This document shows positions 52,224-62,400 of a stretch of 64,000 bases of DNA, piece by piece. The stretch covers positions 2,108,001 to 2,172,000 of the forward strand of contig OZ244977.1 in the NCBI GenBank assembly GCA_965222995.1. The letters are read 5' to 3'. Position numbers and translations under genes: made by a program. Positions within the stretch are counted from its first letter, which is position 1. Each line of letters opens with the position of its first letter. The DNA comes from SB11 sp965222995 (GTDB taxonomy: Bacteria > Bacteroidota > Bacteroidia > UBA8524). The notes below the pieces were generated by a model. It did no database searches, was not told the DNA's origin, and was given only the letters and a program-made list of their open reading frames with translations.

Positions 52224-52231
52224 TAAGTTTG
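52224..52231 (+). promoter_or_regulatory. Predicted -7 element of the 52248 gene
   Basis: TAAGTTTG, followed by CGCC, is 16 bp upstream of ATG 52248, giving a leader of about 13 nt. Confidence 0.4.
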
Positions 52232-52247
52232 CGCCCGCAAAACAACT

Positions 52248-52649
52248 ATGATTTTAAACAGACTTTCTGTACTTCGCATCAGTATTGGGCTAATATATAT
52301 ATGGTTTGGAATGCTAAAGTTTTTTAAGGGGTATAGCCCTGCCGAATCTTTAGCTATTGATACTATTGATATCATTACATTTAGCACTATACCCCACTCA
52401 GTTTCAATTATTTTACTTGCTGTTCTTGAGGTTATAATAGGAGTATTCCTCACCTTTAATATATTTTTAAAGCAAACCATAATAGTTACGCTTGGGCATT
52501 TGGTATGTACATTTGTGCCCTTATTTGCTTTTGTGCCATTGTCATTTACTAAAGCTCCTTATGCCTATACGCTGTTAGGACAATATATTTTTAAAAATAT
52601 TGTAATAATGGCTGGACTTTGGGTACTATATCCTTTGAAAAAGGGATAG
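52248..52649 (+). CDS. DoxX-like four-helix membrane protein
   Basis: The protein is 133 aa with four membrane helices. The first helix carries RISIGLIYIWFGMLKFF, typical of DoxX/DUF417 members, and helix 3 contains TLGHLVCTFVPLF. No signal peptide beyond the first helix. The role is undefined. Same general family as the 11555 gene but not close in sequence. Confidence 0.6.
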   Translation: MILNRLSVLRISIGLIYIWFGMLKFFKGYSPAESLAIDTIDIITFSTIPHSVSIILLAVLEVIIGVFLTFNIFLKQTIIVTLGHLVCTFVPLFAFVPLSFTKAPYAYTLLGQYIFKNIVIMAGLWVLYPLKKG

Positions 52650-52685
52650 TTCTTCATTAAATATTTTTATTTTGCTGTCAGATAC

Positions 52686-53558
52686 ATGATAAGCTACCAC
52701 CCCAATACCTCATTCGCCGCTGAAAAATTTAGCATACTACTACCCAGCTGGAATAATCTACCTTATTTAAAAAAGTGTATTGAGAGTATTAGAAAAAACT
52801 CAACCTTCACTCATCAAATAATCGTACATGTGAATAATGGTAGTGATGGAACAATTGAGTGGCTTAATCAGGAAAAAATAGACTATACCTACAGCAAAGA
52901 AAATGTAGGTATCTGCTATGCACTAAACGCAGCACGTTCACTAGCCTATACTGACTATATCGTATATATGAATGACGATATGTATGTGCTGCCTAATTGG
53001 GATAAAGTATTGTTTGAAGAAATTGAAGCAACTAATACCAAATTGTTTTTCTTCTCTTCAACTATGATTGAGCCTACTAACCACAATAACTCTTGTGTAA
53101 TTGCCCCTAAAGACTATGGAAGGGATTTGGAATCTTTTAACGAAGAAGGTTTACTAAATGATTTTGAAGGTTTTGATAAACAAGACTGGATGGGCGCTAC
53201 ATGGCCGCCAAACATAGTACATATTTCAACATGGGATTTAGTAGGTGGTTATAGTACTGAGTTTTCACCCGGAATGTATAGCGACCCTGATTTTAGCATG
53301 AAGCTTTGGCATGCAGGGGTGCGTCTGTTTAAAGGAGTAGCTAGTAGCAGGGTGTATCACTTTGGCTCAAAATCTACCTTACGAATTAAAAAGAATAACG
53401 GTTACCGTCAGTTTATTAAAAAATGGGGGATTACCCCCGGCTTATTTAATAAAGAGTATATAAAACGCGGTGAAGTTTTTACCGGTGAAGGAAAAGTACC
53501 AAAAGAAACAAATTCTATTAAATTGCAGAAGCTAAAAGCACGCCTAAAGAGTATCTAA
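52686..53558 (+). CDS. Family 2 glycosyltransferase
   Basis: The protein is 290 aa. The GT-A fold shows FSILLPSWNNLPYLKKCIESI near 15-35, HVNNGSDGT near 49-57 and a DxD-like MNDDMYV near 98-104. An inserted segment near 145-175 (PKDYGRDLES...) lies before YSDPDFSMKLWHAGVRLFKG. It transfers a sugar from an activated donor, acceptor unknown. It leads a run with a VOC protein and msrA (gaps 4 and 2 bp). Confidence 0.85.
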   Translation: MISYHPNTSFAAEKFSILLPSWNNLPYLKKCIESIRKNSTFTHQIIVHVNNGSDGTIEWLNQEKIDYTYSKENVGICYALNAARSLAYTDYIVYMNDDMYVLPNWDKVLFEEIEATNTKLFFFSSTMIEPTNHNNSCVIAPKDYGRDLESFNEEGLLNDFEGFDKQDWMGATWPPNIVHISTWDLVGGYSTEFSPGMYSDPDFSMKLWHAGVRLFKGVASSRVYHFGSKSTLRIKKNNGYRQFIKKWGITPGLFNKEYIKRGEVFTGEGKVPKETNSIKLQKLKARLKSI

Positions 53559-53562
53559 AACT

Positions 53563-53952
53563 ATGGCTTCACCTATACAGTATACCGGTCTTGTTCCTGC
53601 TTTTGAGACATGGAATATGCCCGAGACCCTTTTATTTTATGTGAATACACTTGGTTTTTCTATTGATGGAAAAATGGAAAATGAAGGAAAAATTTTTTGG
53701 GCTATGCTGCGCCGAGACAATATTTGGTTAATTTTTTCAGAACCCAAACAGCACAATACAGATAGGGAGCCTAAGTTTACAGGTCAGCTTAACGTATATA
53801 CTAATGATGTAGATGGGGTATGGACTTTTGTAAAAGATAAAGCCAAAGTAGCGTACCCGATTGAAAACTTTAGGTATGGGATGCGTGAGTTTGGCATTTT
53901 TGACAACAACGGCTACCTGATAACTTTTGGCAAGCCTATTGATAATAAATAG
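53563..53952 (+). CDS. VOC-fold glyoxalase/bleomycin-resistance-like protein
   Basis: The protein is 129 aa. GLVPAFETWNMPETLLFYVNTLGFSIDGK at residues 8-36 gives the first half of the fold. The second half is LNVYTNDVDGVWTFVKDKAKVA near 87-108 and REFGIFDNNGYLITFGKP near 109-126. The metal residues His/Glu of active glyoxalases are not clear. It is in a run with a glycosyltransferase and msrA. Function unknown. Confidence 0.82.
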   Translation: MASPIQYTGLVPAFETWNMPETLLFYVNTLGFSIDGKMENEGKIFWAMLRRDNIWLIFSEPKQHNTDREPKFTGQLNVYTNDVDGVWTFVKDKAKVAYPIENFRYGMREFGIFDNNGYLITFGKPIDNK

Positions 53953-53954
53953 GT

Positions 53955-54668
53955 ATGAGGTTAAACTTAGTTTTAATAATGGTGTTATTAGTTTCAGGGG
54001 TGGCAGCTTGCCAGTCTAAAACAAGTACTGAAACAACAGATACCGGCACCAAAAAAGAAAAAGTAGTATTTACCACAGCCAAAGAAAAAAACAGTAAGTT
54101 AATGAGCGATACAACACAACAACTAGATACAGCAACACTTGGGGCAGGATGCTTTTGGTGTGTAGAAGCCGTTTTTCAAGACCTTAAAGGTGTGAAAAGT
54201 GTGAAAAGCGGATATACAGGTGGAAAGATTAAAAACCCTACTTACAAAGAAGTATGCAGTGGTTTAACAGGACATGCCGAAGTAGCACAGATTGTTTACG
54301 ACCCAAGCATTCTGAGTTTTGATGAATTACTTGAAGTATTTTGGCAAACCCATGACCCTACTACTTTAAACCGACAAGGTGCCGATGTAGGAACACAATA
54401 CAGAAGTGCAGTTTTTTACCACAACGAGGAGCAAAAAAAATTGGCTGATACATATAAACAAAAACTTAATGCAGCTAAGGTATTTGATAACCCCATAGTA
54501 ACGGAAATATCTCCGCTTACTGAGTTTTATGTAGCCGAAGACTACCACCAAAACTACTACAACCTAAATGGTGAACAAGGGTATTGCAGAATGGTAATAC
54601 GCCCTAAAGTGGAGAAGTTTAAAAAAGTATTTAAAGATAAATTAAAAGAAGGCGCTTCCGCCCAATAA
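53955..54668 (+). CDS. msrA: Lipoprotein-type peptide methionine sulfoxide reductase A
   Basis: The protein is 237 aa. A lipoprotein signal ends VSGVAAC (Cys about 19), followed by a linker of about 45 residues. The MsrA core starts with the catalytic GAGCFWCVEAVF near residue 64-75, and also shows GYTGG, GHAEVAQ, DPTTLNRQGADVGTQYRSAVF and DYHQNYY. It reduces methionine-S-sulfoxide, here probably in proteins outside the inner membrane. Last gene of the run with the VOC protein. Confidence 0.92.
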   Translation: MRLNLVLIMVLLVSGVAACQSKTSTETTDTGTKKEKVVFTTAKEKNSKLMSDTTQQLDTATLGAGCFWCVEAVFQDLKGVKSVKSGYTGGKIKNPTYKEVCSGLTGHAEVAQIVYDPSILSFDELLEVFWQTHDPTTLNRQGADVGTQYRSAVFYHNEEQKKLADTYKQKLNAAKVFDNPIVTEISPLTEFYVAEDYHQNYYNLNGEQGYCRMVIRPKVEKFKKVFKDKLKEGASAQ

Positions 54669-54672
54669 AACA

Positions 54673-54702
54673 AAAGCCCTGTTGAAATTCAACAGGGCTT
54701 TT
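54673..54702 (+). terminator. Terminator between msrA and fabI
   Basis: AAAGCCCTGTTGAA and TTCAACAGGGCTTT form a 14-bp stem (loop of 1-2 unpaired in the centre), followed by T5. It lies between convergent genes. Confidence 0.85.
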
Positions 54703-54727
54703 TTTATGCTGTTTAATACTTGATATT

Positions 54728-55537
54728 TTATTTCATATTCTCTACCACTTCTTGGCTCACCCCGGTAAATGAGAAACCGCCATCGTGGAAAAGGTTTTGC
54801 TGGGTAACATATTTAGTTAAATCACTAAACATAGTTACACAATAATCTGCACATGCTTCAGCCGGAGCATTACCCAATGGTGATATTTTTTCAGCATATT
54901 CAAAAAAGGCATCAAAGCCCTTTACTCCTTGCCCTGCTGTTGTCATTGTAGGCGATTGAGAAATTGTATTTACTCTCACTTTTTTTGCCTTACCATAATG
55001 GTATCCAAAACTACGCGCTATAGACTCTAATAAAGCTTTGGCATCAGCCATTTCATTGTAATCAGGAAAAGTACGTTGAGCTGCTATATAGGTTAAACCC
55101 AGTATTGAGCCCCACTCGTTCACCGCATCTTTTTGGTATAATAGCTTCATCAGGCGATGGAATGAAAGAGCCGATATATCTAAGGTTTTCTTAGAAAAAT
55201 CATAATTCAAATCTGTATAGTGCTTGCCTTTGCGAATGTTTAAAGACATACCTACCGAGTGCAACACAAAATCTAATTTCCCACCCAGTATCTCTTGAGA
55301 TTCATCAATTAGCTTGGTTAAATCTTCCTCGCTGGTAACATCTGCACCAATAACTTTTGCATTGGTTTTTTCAGCCAATTGGTTAATTGCACCCATACGT
55401 AAAGCTATAGGGGCATTGGTAAGTGTAAACGCTGCACCCTCATCATGGCAACGTTCTGCAACCTTCCATGCTATTGATTTCTCGTCTAAAGCACCGAAAA
55501 TAATTCCGCGCTTTCCTTTCAATAAATTATACGCCAT
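54728..55537 (-). CDS. fabI: Enoyl-[acyl-carrier-protein] reductase (NADH) FabI
   Basis: The protein is 269 aa. The NAD site GIIFGALDEKSIAWKVAE is at residues 10-27. The catalytic Tyr and Lys are in YNEMADAK, spaced by six residues as in FabI (Y-x6-K), near 159-166. VNTISQSPTMTTA follows. It reduces trans-2-enoyl-ACP in the final step of fatty acid elongation. No FabK or FabL relative is near. Confidence 0.95.
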   Translation of the reverse strand: MAYNLLKGKRGIIFGALDEKSIAWKVAERCHDEGAAFTLTNAPIALRMGAINQLAEKTNAKVIGADVTSEEDLTKLIDESQEILGGKLDFVLHSVGMSLNIRKGKHYTDLNYDFSKKTLDISALSFHRLMKLLYQKDAVNEWGSILGLTYIAAQRTFPDYNEMADAKALLESIARSFGYHYGKAKKVRVNTISQSPTMTTAGQGVKGFDAFFEYAEKISPLGNAPAEACADYCVTMFSDLTKYVTQQNLFHDGGFSFTGVSQEVVENMK

Positions 55538-55664
55538 TGTTTCTTTAATGATTGTGGCACAAGTTTAAGAAAAAATCGGCGTGAAGTCAGCTTTAAATTA
55601 CACTTGAACATTTTAGGTAAAATACCCATCTTTGCAGTCCTTTAAAAAATAAATAAGTAATACA

Positions 55665-55793
55665 ATGGGAAAAGGTGATAAAAGAACAAAAAAGGGTAAA
55701 AGAGTAATAGGTTCGTACGGAAACTCACGCCCTCATAAGCCTCATAAAATGAACAAAGAGGCAGATGGTAAAAAAGGAAAATCAAGCAAATAG
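55665..55793 (+). CDS. Small basic Thx-family ribosomal protein
   Basis: A 42-aa ORF with MGKGDKRTKKGK and a GSYGNSRPHK segment matches the 30S ribosomal protein Thx/S31e-like family (typically MGKGDKKT-RGK-...-GSYG-xRP). It binds the top of the 30S head in relatives. It is strongly basic. A CATCTTTG element near 55628-55635 may be its promoter. Too short for many gene finders. ATG 55665 is clear. Confidence 0.85.
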   Translation: MGKGDKRTKKGKRVIGSYGNSRPHKPHKMNKEADGKKGKSSK

Positions 55794-55796
55794 ATT

Positions 55797-56969
55797 TTAT
55801 TTACGCTGAATTTCCCGGTAAAACATTAATAAGCCGTGTAGTGATTTATCGCTCACGGCTTTTTTGTTTTTGCTAAGCAATTGCAAAGCGGCTTCTTGAA
55901 TAGGAATATTGGTATAGTATTTATCCCTTAGAAAGTGCACCAGTTTCAGCACTTTAAAACCATCCCACCACAACATGTACCTGTTTCTAAAGCTCGCACT
56001 ATCTGCTGAGTTCGCGTGAGAGTTTTGCCACCCTTCTTCTCCTTTATGTTGCCCTAAAAAATTACTGATACAAGCAGGTAATTTTTTTAAATAGTCTTTA
56101 TACTTAATACCTTTATCCAACCTCTTAACCTCAAGCATAAGAGTTGCCAAATCACTAAATATTTGTGGGTTATAGGTATATAGTACTTTTTGTTCTTTTT
56201 TATACCAATCGTTCACCGCTTTACCTGTACCAAAAGGTACTCTGTTTGATGCACGCGAAGAAGGATATACGGTAGTTGTATTTATTTCTGAAAAATTGCC
56301 CAAAGGCATTATTTTATGCAAAAAATAGAAGTCTTCGCCTGCTTTGCGTTTGTTCATACCTCCTTGTTTTTTATACACCCCTGCCCTAACTGCCATGCTT
56401 GAGCCGATGGTGTGGTATGCAAACGGATAATTTGCTACGCGTAAACCTTCTATATAATACCTTAAAAACAACTCATAGTTTAGTATAGCTATCTTGTTTT
56501 CTTCACTTTCACAATGTTTTAAATCATGTTCGAAGTAGATAGACGCAGCAGGCGTTTTTTTGTTGTCTGCAAAGTGTTTTTCTATTGCAACCAAGTAGTT
56601 TTTGGCAACAGTGCAGTCTGCATCTAAGCAAACTATAATTTTTTCGGAAGTATTTTTTGATAAGTAGTAATTGGCTGCTATGTCCATCCCTACACGTCTC
56701 GCCAAACCCACACCTGCATGTTTTTGAGGCAGGGTATGTAATTGTATTTCAAATTCTAATTGTGGTGTAGAGTTTTCTATAGCCCATTGAGTAGCACCAT
56801 CAAAAGTTTGTCTGTTGTGAGTGAGTACTCGCTCACTTTCTGTTTCAGATTGGTTGACTATTACTAAAACTTTAACCTCATTTTCAGGTAAAGTGCATTG
56901 TGCTATACTTTGTAAGGTAGCTAAAAGATTAGGCTCATTATAACATGGAATAACGATGTACATACACAT
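55797..56969 (-). CDS. Family 2 glycosyltransferase-like protein
   Basis: About 390 aa. The N-terminus YIVIPCYNEPNLLATLQSI fits GT2, with VIVNQSE and VCLDADCTVAKNYL (DxD near 120). Additional residues follow the core (AGEDFYFLHKIMP near 215). It lacks membrane helices. Acceptor unknown. The start is ATG 56969, overlapping the pdxH stop as TGATG, so translation is coupled to pdxH. Confidence 0.78.
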   Translation of the reverse strand: MCMYIVIPCYNEPNLLATLQSIAQCTLPENEVKVLVIVNQSETESERVLTHNRQTFDGATQWAIENSTPQLEFEIQLHTLPQKHAGVGLARRVGMDIAANYYLSKNTSEKIIVCLDADCTVAKNYLVAIEKHFADNKKTPAASIYFEHDLKHCESEENKIAILNYELFLRYYIEGLRVANYPFAYHTIGSSMAVRAGVYKKQGGMNKRKAGEDFYFLHKIMPLGNFSEINTTTVYPSSRASNRVPFGTGKAVNDWYKKEQKVLYTYNPQIFSDLATLMLEVKRLDKGIKYKDYLKKLPACISNFLGQHKGEEGWQNSHANSADSASFRNRYMLWWDGFKVLKLVHFLRDKYYTNIPIQEAALQLLSKNKKAVSDKSLHGLLMFYREIQRK

Positions 56970-57613
56970 CAAGGTGAAAGCCTAACTACTTTCCAAAATC
57001 CATCGCCCTTTTTTAGATATTTTAACCTATCGTGAAGTCTGTTGGGTCTACCCTGCCAAAACTCAACTGTTTCAGGTATCAATCTATACCCGCCCCAATG
57101 TGGAGGTCTTAAAACTTCTTTATCGCTATAGTGTGCGTTAAGTTCTTGTAGTTTTTCATCCAGTTCTTCTCTGCCTTCTATCTGTGTACTTTGTTCTGAA
57201 ACCCATGCCCCTATCTGGCTGCCTTTGGGTCTGCTTGCAAAATATTCGTCAGATTCTTCGTGCGATACTTTCTCTACTTTCCCGTCAATACGAACTTGTC
57301 TTTCCAATTCAGCCCAAAAAAATGTTAATGAGGCATAAGGATTAGCAGCTAGCATTTGCCCCTTATCACTATGGTAATTGGTATAAAATGTAAACCCTTG
57401 CTCGTCCAACCCTTTTAGTAAAATCACCCTACCTGTTGGTTTTCCGTTAGGAGTTGCAGTTGCCAAAACAGTTGCATTAGGTTCAATTACTTCAGCTTCT
57501 ATAGCTTCATTAAACCACTTATCAAACTGCTCAAAAGGATTAGCTAGCACATCTCCTTCATCTAAGTTTGAAGCTTTATACTCTGTTCTTATATCTGCAA
57601 GGTTCTTAGTCAT
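56969..57613 (-). CDS. pdxH: Pyridoxamine 5'-phosphate oxidase
   Basis: The protein is 214 aa, the normal length. FMN and PLP sites appear in GRVILLKGLDEQGFTFYTNYHSDKGQ near 59-84, LERQVRIDGKVEKVS near 103-117 and ASRPKGSQIGAWVSEQS near 126-142; the C-terminal WQGRPNRLHDRLKY is diagnostic. It makes pyridoxal 5'-phosphate from PNP or PMP with oxygen. Confidence 0.96.
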   Translation of the reverse strand: MTKNLADIRTEYKASNLDEGDVLANPFEQFDKWFNEAIEAEVIEPNATVLATATPNGKPTGRVILLKGLDEQGFTFYTNYHSDKGQMLAANPYASLTFFWAELERQVRIDGKVEKVSHEESDEYFASRPKGSQIGAWVSEQSTQIEGREELDEKLQELNAHYSDKEVLRPPHWGGYRLIPETVEFWQGRPNRLHDRLKYLKKGDGFWKVVRLSP

Positions 57614-57685
57614 AGTTTTTAGTCTTTTGTTTACAGTTTTAAGTTTAAACTTACCAGCACATTGGCATATTGACTAATTAAGAAA

Positions 57686-59014
57686 TTATCTTCTAAATGG
57701 CAGTCCTTTCATACTACGCCCTGCACCTTGCAGTTTATTCATGGTTTTCATCATCTTGCGCATATCTTCAAACTGCTTCATTAACTGGTTTACCTCCTGT
57801 ATATCTCTACCTGCACCTGCTGCTATACGTTTGCGGCGCGAACCGTTCATTAATGAGGGTTGTTTGCGCTCGGCTGGTGTCATAGATTGTATAATGGCTT
57901 CAATATGCTTAAATGAGTCATCACTTACATCAATATCTTTCACAGCTTTGCCCACACCGGGTATCATACCCATTAAATCTTTCAGATTACCCATTTTTTT
58001 AATTTGCTGCAATTGACTGTAAAAGTCTTCAAAATTAAACTCGTTTCGGCTAAGCTTCTTTTGTAGTTTCTCTGCCTCTTCTTGGTCAAATACATTTTGG
58101 GCACGCTCTACCAACGAAACAATATCACCCATACCCAAAATACGGTTTGCCATACGGTCGGGATAGAATACATCCAATGCATCCATCTTCTCTCCCATAC
58201 TCACAAACTTTATGGGTTTGTTTACTACCGATTTTATTGAAAGTGCAGCACCACCTCGTGTATCACCATCCAACTTGGTTAATACAACTCCGTCAAAATC
58301 TAATCGCTCATTAAAAGCAGCAGCAGTATTCACCGCATCTTGCCCTGTCATAGAATCTACTACAAATAGAATTTCATTGGGGTTAACTGCTTTTTTAACA
58401 TTGGCTATCTCGGTCATCATTTCCTCATCCACACTTAAACGACCTGCTGTATCTATAATTACCGTATTTATAGCGTTTTGCTTAGCATGTTTTATCGCAT
58501 TCTGAGCTATTTGAACCGGGTTTTTATTCTCTTCTTCTTTATATACTTCTACCTCAACCTGCTCTCCCAAAACACCTAACTGGTTTATTGCCGCAGGGCG
58601 GTATACATCACCTGCCACTAAAAGTACTTGTCTGCCTTTAGATTTTAAATGTCTGGCAAGTTTTCCCGAAAATGTTGTTTTACCAGAACCTTGTAAACCC
58701 GCTATAAGTATAATTGATGGGTTACCACTTATATCAATATCAACTTTTTCACCTCCCAGTAATTGTGTCAACTCATCATTAACAATTTTTGTCATTTGCT
58801 GACCGGGGGATACACTTGTAAGCACATTTGCACCTAATGCTTTTTCTTTTACTGTGTTGGTAAAAGTTTTGGCTATTTTATAGTTAACATCAGCATCTAT
58901 AAGTGCTTTACGGATTTCTTTAACGGTTTCAGCAATATTCAGCTCGGTAATTTTACCTTTTCCGCTAAGCGATTTGAAGGCTCTTTCAAGTTTGGAACTT
59001 AAATTGTCAAACAT
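57686..59014 (-). CDS. ffh: Signal recognition particle protein Ffh (SRP54)
   Basis: The protein is 442 aa. N domain at about 1-85. The G domain has P-loop GLQGSGKTTFSGKLA near 107, DTAGRLSVDEEMM near 188 and TKLDGDTRGGAALS near 246. The methionine-rich M domain is at about 320-435 (MGNLKDLMGMIPG, GSRRKRIAAGAGRDIQEVNQLMKQFEDMRKMMK). It targets nascent membrane proteins to FtsY and SecYEG. Confidence 0.97.
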   Translation of the reverse strand: MFDNLSSKLERAFKSLSGKGKITELNIAETVKEIRKALIDADVNYKIAKTFTNTVKEKALGANVLTSVSPGQQMTKIVNDELTQLLGGEKVDIDISGNPSIILIAGLQGSGKTTFSGKLARHLKSKGRQVLLVAGDVYRPAAINQLGVLGEQVEVEVYKEEENKNPVQIAQNAIKHAKQNAINTVIIDTAGRLSVDEEMMTEIANVKKAVNPNEILFVVDSMTGQDAVNTAAAFNERLDFDGVVLTKLDGDTRGGAALSIKSVVNKPIKFVSMGEKMDALDVFYPDRMANRILGMGDIVSLVERAQNVFDQEEAEKLQKKLSRNEFNFEDFYSQLQQIKKMGNLKDLMGMIPGVGKAVKDIDVSDDSFKHIEAIIQSMTPAERKQPSLMNGSRRKRIAAGAGRDIQEVNQLMKQFEDMRKMMKTMNKLQGAGRSMKGLPFRR

Positions 59015-59046
59015 GTTTTATAACGTATTTTTGGGGGCGCAAAGTT

Positions 59047-59463
59047 ATGAATTTGACAGAAGAATATAGCAACAACGGTATAGTGTTATTTGATGGAGTT
59101 TGTAATTTATGCAATAACAGTGTTCAGTTTATTATTAAACACGATAAGAAAGACTTTTTTAGGTTTGCTGCATTACAATCTGATACAGGACAGGCTTTGT
59201 TAAAACAAGCGGGATTACCGCCTGATTTTTTACAAACCTTTGTATACTTTGAAAATGGAAAATTTTATATGCAGTCTACTGCGGCATTAAGAATTAGCAA
59301 GCATTTAAACGGAGGTTGGAAACTTTTTTACCCTTTATTAATTGTACCAGCTTTTATCCGCAATTTTTTCTACCGTTTGGTAGCAAATAACAGATATAAA
59401 ATGTTTGGTAAGAAAGATGAGTGCATGATTCCCACTCCTGAGCTTAGGAAAAAATTTATCTAA
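59047..59463 (+). CDS. DCC-family thiol-disulfide oxidoreductase-like protein (DUF393)
   Basis: The protein is 138 aa. The CxxC active-site-like motif lies in FDGVCNLCNNSVQFI near residues 15-29. Downstream FRFAALQSDTGQALL is family typical. The DCC family is thioredoxin-like, and its activity is unproven. It overlaps the convergent large PKD gene by 8 bp. Confidence 0.88.
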   Translation: MNLTEEYSNNGIVLFDGVCNLCNNSVQFIIKHDKKDFFRFAALQSDTGQALLKQAGLPPDFLQTFVYFENGKFYMQSTAALRISKHLNGGWKLFYPLLIVPAFIRNFFYRLVANNRYKMFGKKDECMIPTPELRKKFI

Positions 59464-62400
59464 ACAATAAGAAAGTTCCCTGATATACGTGTGAACGCCC
59501 TTCTATATCAAGATATTCAATTGAATACACATATACCCCGTCTTGTACAGGGTACCCATCAAAAGTCCCGTCCCATTGCTCACTTGTTTGGTCAGTTTCA
59601 AAAAGCATTTGCCCGTACCTGTTATAAATGCGCATTACATACCTGCGTGCCCATGGTGGAGCAGTAGGGCCAAATTGCTCATTTACTCCTTCTTTATTGG
59701 GGGTAAATGCATTGGGTATATGAAAAAAGAAATCGGGTACAACACGTATCAAAGTATCAACCGAATCAATACAGCCTTCCAAGCTTATTGCCAATAGTTT
59801 AATATTGATTGCTCCCGTATCTTTAAAACCATGCCTAAACATATTTTGGGTGCTAACGCTCACAGAATCTATAAACCACTCCAGAGTATTATAATTTACA
59901 GATTGGTTAGTTAAATCATAATAAATATAAGCTGTGTCGGTATCAATTTTAGAGAAAGTAAAATCTGCTGTAGGTAAATCGTATACATTAATGTAATCTA
60001 TTGTAGTATCATACTGTACACAACCATACTGAGACCTTGCCCTAAGTATTACTGTTTTTAAACCCGGGGTAGTATAAGTATGTATCGGATTTTTAGCTGT
60101 ATCATTCACAAAACCGTTTCCATCCATATCCCACTGGTATTCTTGTACAAACCTTGATGAATCTGTAAAGTTTATGGTCAAAGAAACACACCCTTGCAAA
60201 GTATCAGCTACAAATTTTATATCAGGCAGTTTGTATACTTCAATATCTAAAGGGTATTTAGTTTCTGAAAAGCACCCCAAAGGGTCTATTAAATACAAGC
60301 TTGGTCTAAACCTACTTATTTCATCATTAGTATTATCGGTAGTGTATATATGTGTACCCGGATTACCGGTGGTATCAAACGCACTACCATCACCATAATC
60401 AAAATAATATTCGCTGTACGATATGCTATTATCAACAATATCAACTGTCAGAGGCTCACAACCTTTACTTATATTAATCATAAAATCAGGCACAGGCCCG
60501 TCAATTCTAACATACCCGAAACGAGTAATAGAGTCGGCACAACCAATATTGTTTACTGCCTTTAACTTAACATTAAAGCCGGGAGGTACGCTATTGGTAA
60601 AGTATATATACACCAATGAGTCAACATTAGAAGTAGTCAGTTTTTTTCCGTCTCCAAACTCCCAAATCAAATTATCAGCGTTTATTGATGATGACCTGAA
60701 TTTTACATTTACAGGTGCACAGTAATTAAGTGTATCGTCACTGGTAAAATTAGCTACGGTTTTTACAATAGTTATTTGTGTTGTAGCTGTATCAAAACAT
60801 GTGTTACGTTTTGACGCTACCTGAGAAATAGTATACACTCCCGAATCAGGAAAAGTAATTATAGGATTATCTACATCTGCCGATGGAGTGAATATTGCCC
60901 CAGGTGGGGTTGAAAACCATTGGTACCTATCAGGTTTATATAATGATTGTGGACCGATATTAATCTCACCCATTACACAGGCTTTAGTTGTTGATATAGA
61001 ATAACTACTCACAACACCTGCATTTATAGTAGTTTGTTCATCAATAGTATCTCTACAACCACTTCCGTTTTCAGCTATTAATCGTATTCTATACTCACCA
61101 TTAGTGTTGGTAGATATTTGAGTATTTGCTGCATTTGGATTACTGAAAATAGGTCCCAGTGGTATTGACGACCAATTATATATAATATTATTATTTGTAG
61201 TGTTTTTGTAGTTGTGGTTTATAAAAAGATTTGATGTTGCATTGGTTGAAAATGGTAAACAATCGTTGTAATTATCTAATGCTATTGTAATTACAGGACC
61301 ACTAACCCTTACATAATCTATGTTTTTTATACTATCTACGCAACCCTGCCCCCACTTTACTATGGTTAATAGATTATAAACACCCGGTGTATCAGGCAAA
61401 ATGTTAATTGAAGGTCCATCGCCAATAAACTTTATTGATGTATCTGATGAGTTGGTTAATACCCAGTCGTATGTATACCCGGGAGCTGCAATGTTTGGTG
61501 TGGTTGATGCACTTAAATTTATAGGCGTTTTAACACAAGGTAGTACATCAGAAGCATTAATATTGGTTGTAGGACTAACTATATCGACAGTTTTGTTCAC
61601 TTTCACAGTATCCCTGCACTTTGAGTTATATACAATTAAGTTGGCACTATAGGTGCCTGCTGCATTAAAAGAATAACTTATTTGAGGAATAATGCCTGTA
61701 TTTTGTGAGTGTAATACTGTTGTTCCATCAGTATCATATATAGTCCATTGATAAATATTAGGCTCTGCTGTTGAAAATGCCGCTGATGTAGAAACAAAGT
61801 TTACAGTTCCGCCGGGGCAAGAAGCTTCCGGTCTCACAATAAAATTACCCACACCTGTTCTTCTAAATATCTCATTACTATATAAACTATCATCGCAGCT
61901 TGCTGAAGAAGTTACTATCAATTGCAGCCCGTATTGCCCAAAACCGTTGGTAGAAAAATTAGGTATCGAATCAGTTGATGTATTTATTAAACTACCATTA
62001 GGTCCAAATAAATTCCATCGGTACGAGTGAGTGGCTGTAGGGTCTAATTTTGAAGTATTGAAAACAAATATTTTAGCAGCCGAATCACATTCAACTTCAT
62101 TTAAAATAGTAAAGCCTGCCAATGGGGTTCTAACAAAAACACCTTTAGTATAAGTTCTTACAGTTTTGCATCCATTGTATTCCCTTGTAACTTTATACGC
62201 CTGAAACCCGGTATCGTTAAACTGTACAAGTTGTTGTTTAGGCGTTGAGCCTGCCTGAGGAACACCATTACCTAAATCCCATGTGAAAGTTCCTTGCAAT
62301 GTTGGGTCTGATATATCTAAACTTATAATCTCGCTTCTGCAAATTGAGGTTTTTGATGGTACCACACTAAAATTAATAGTATCACCCATTTGCAAATACC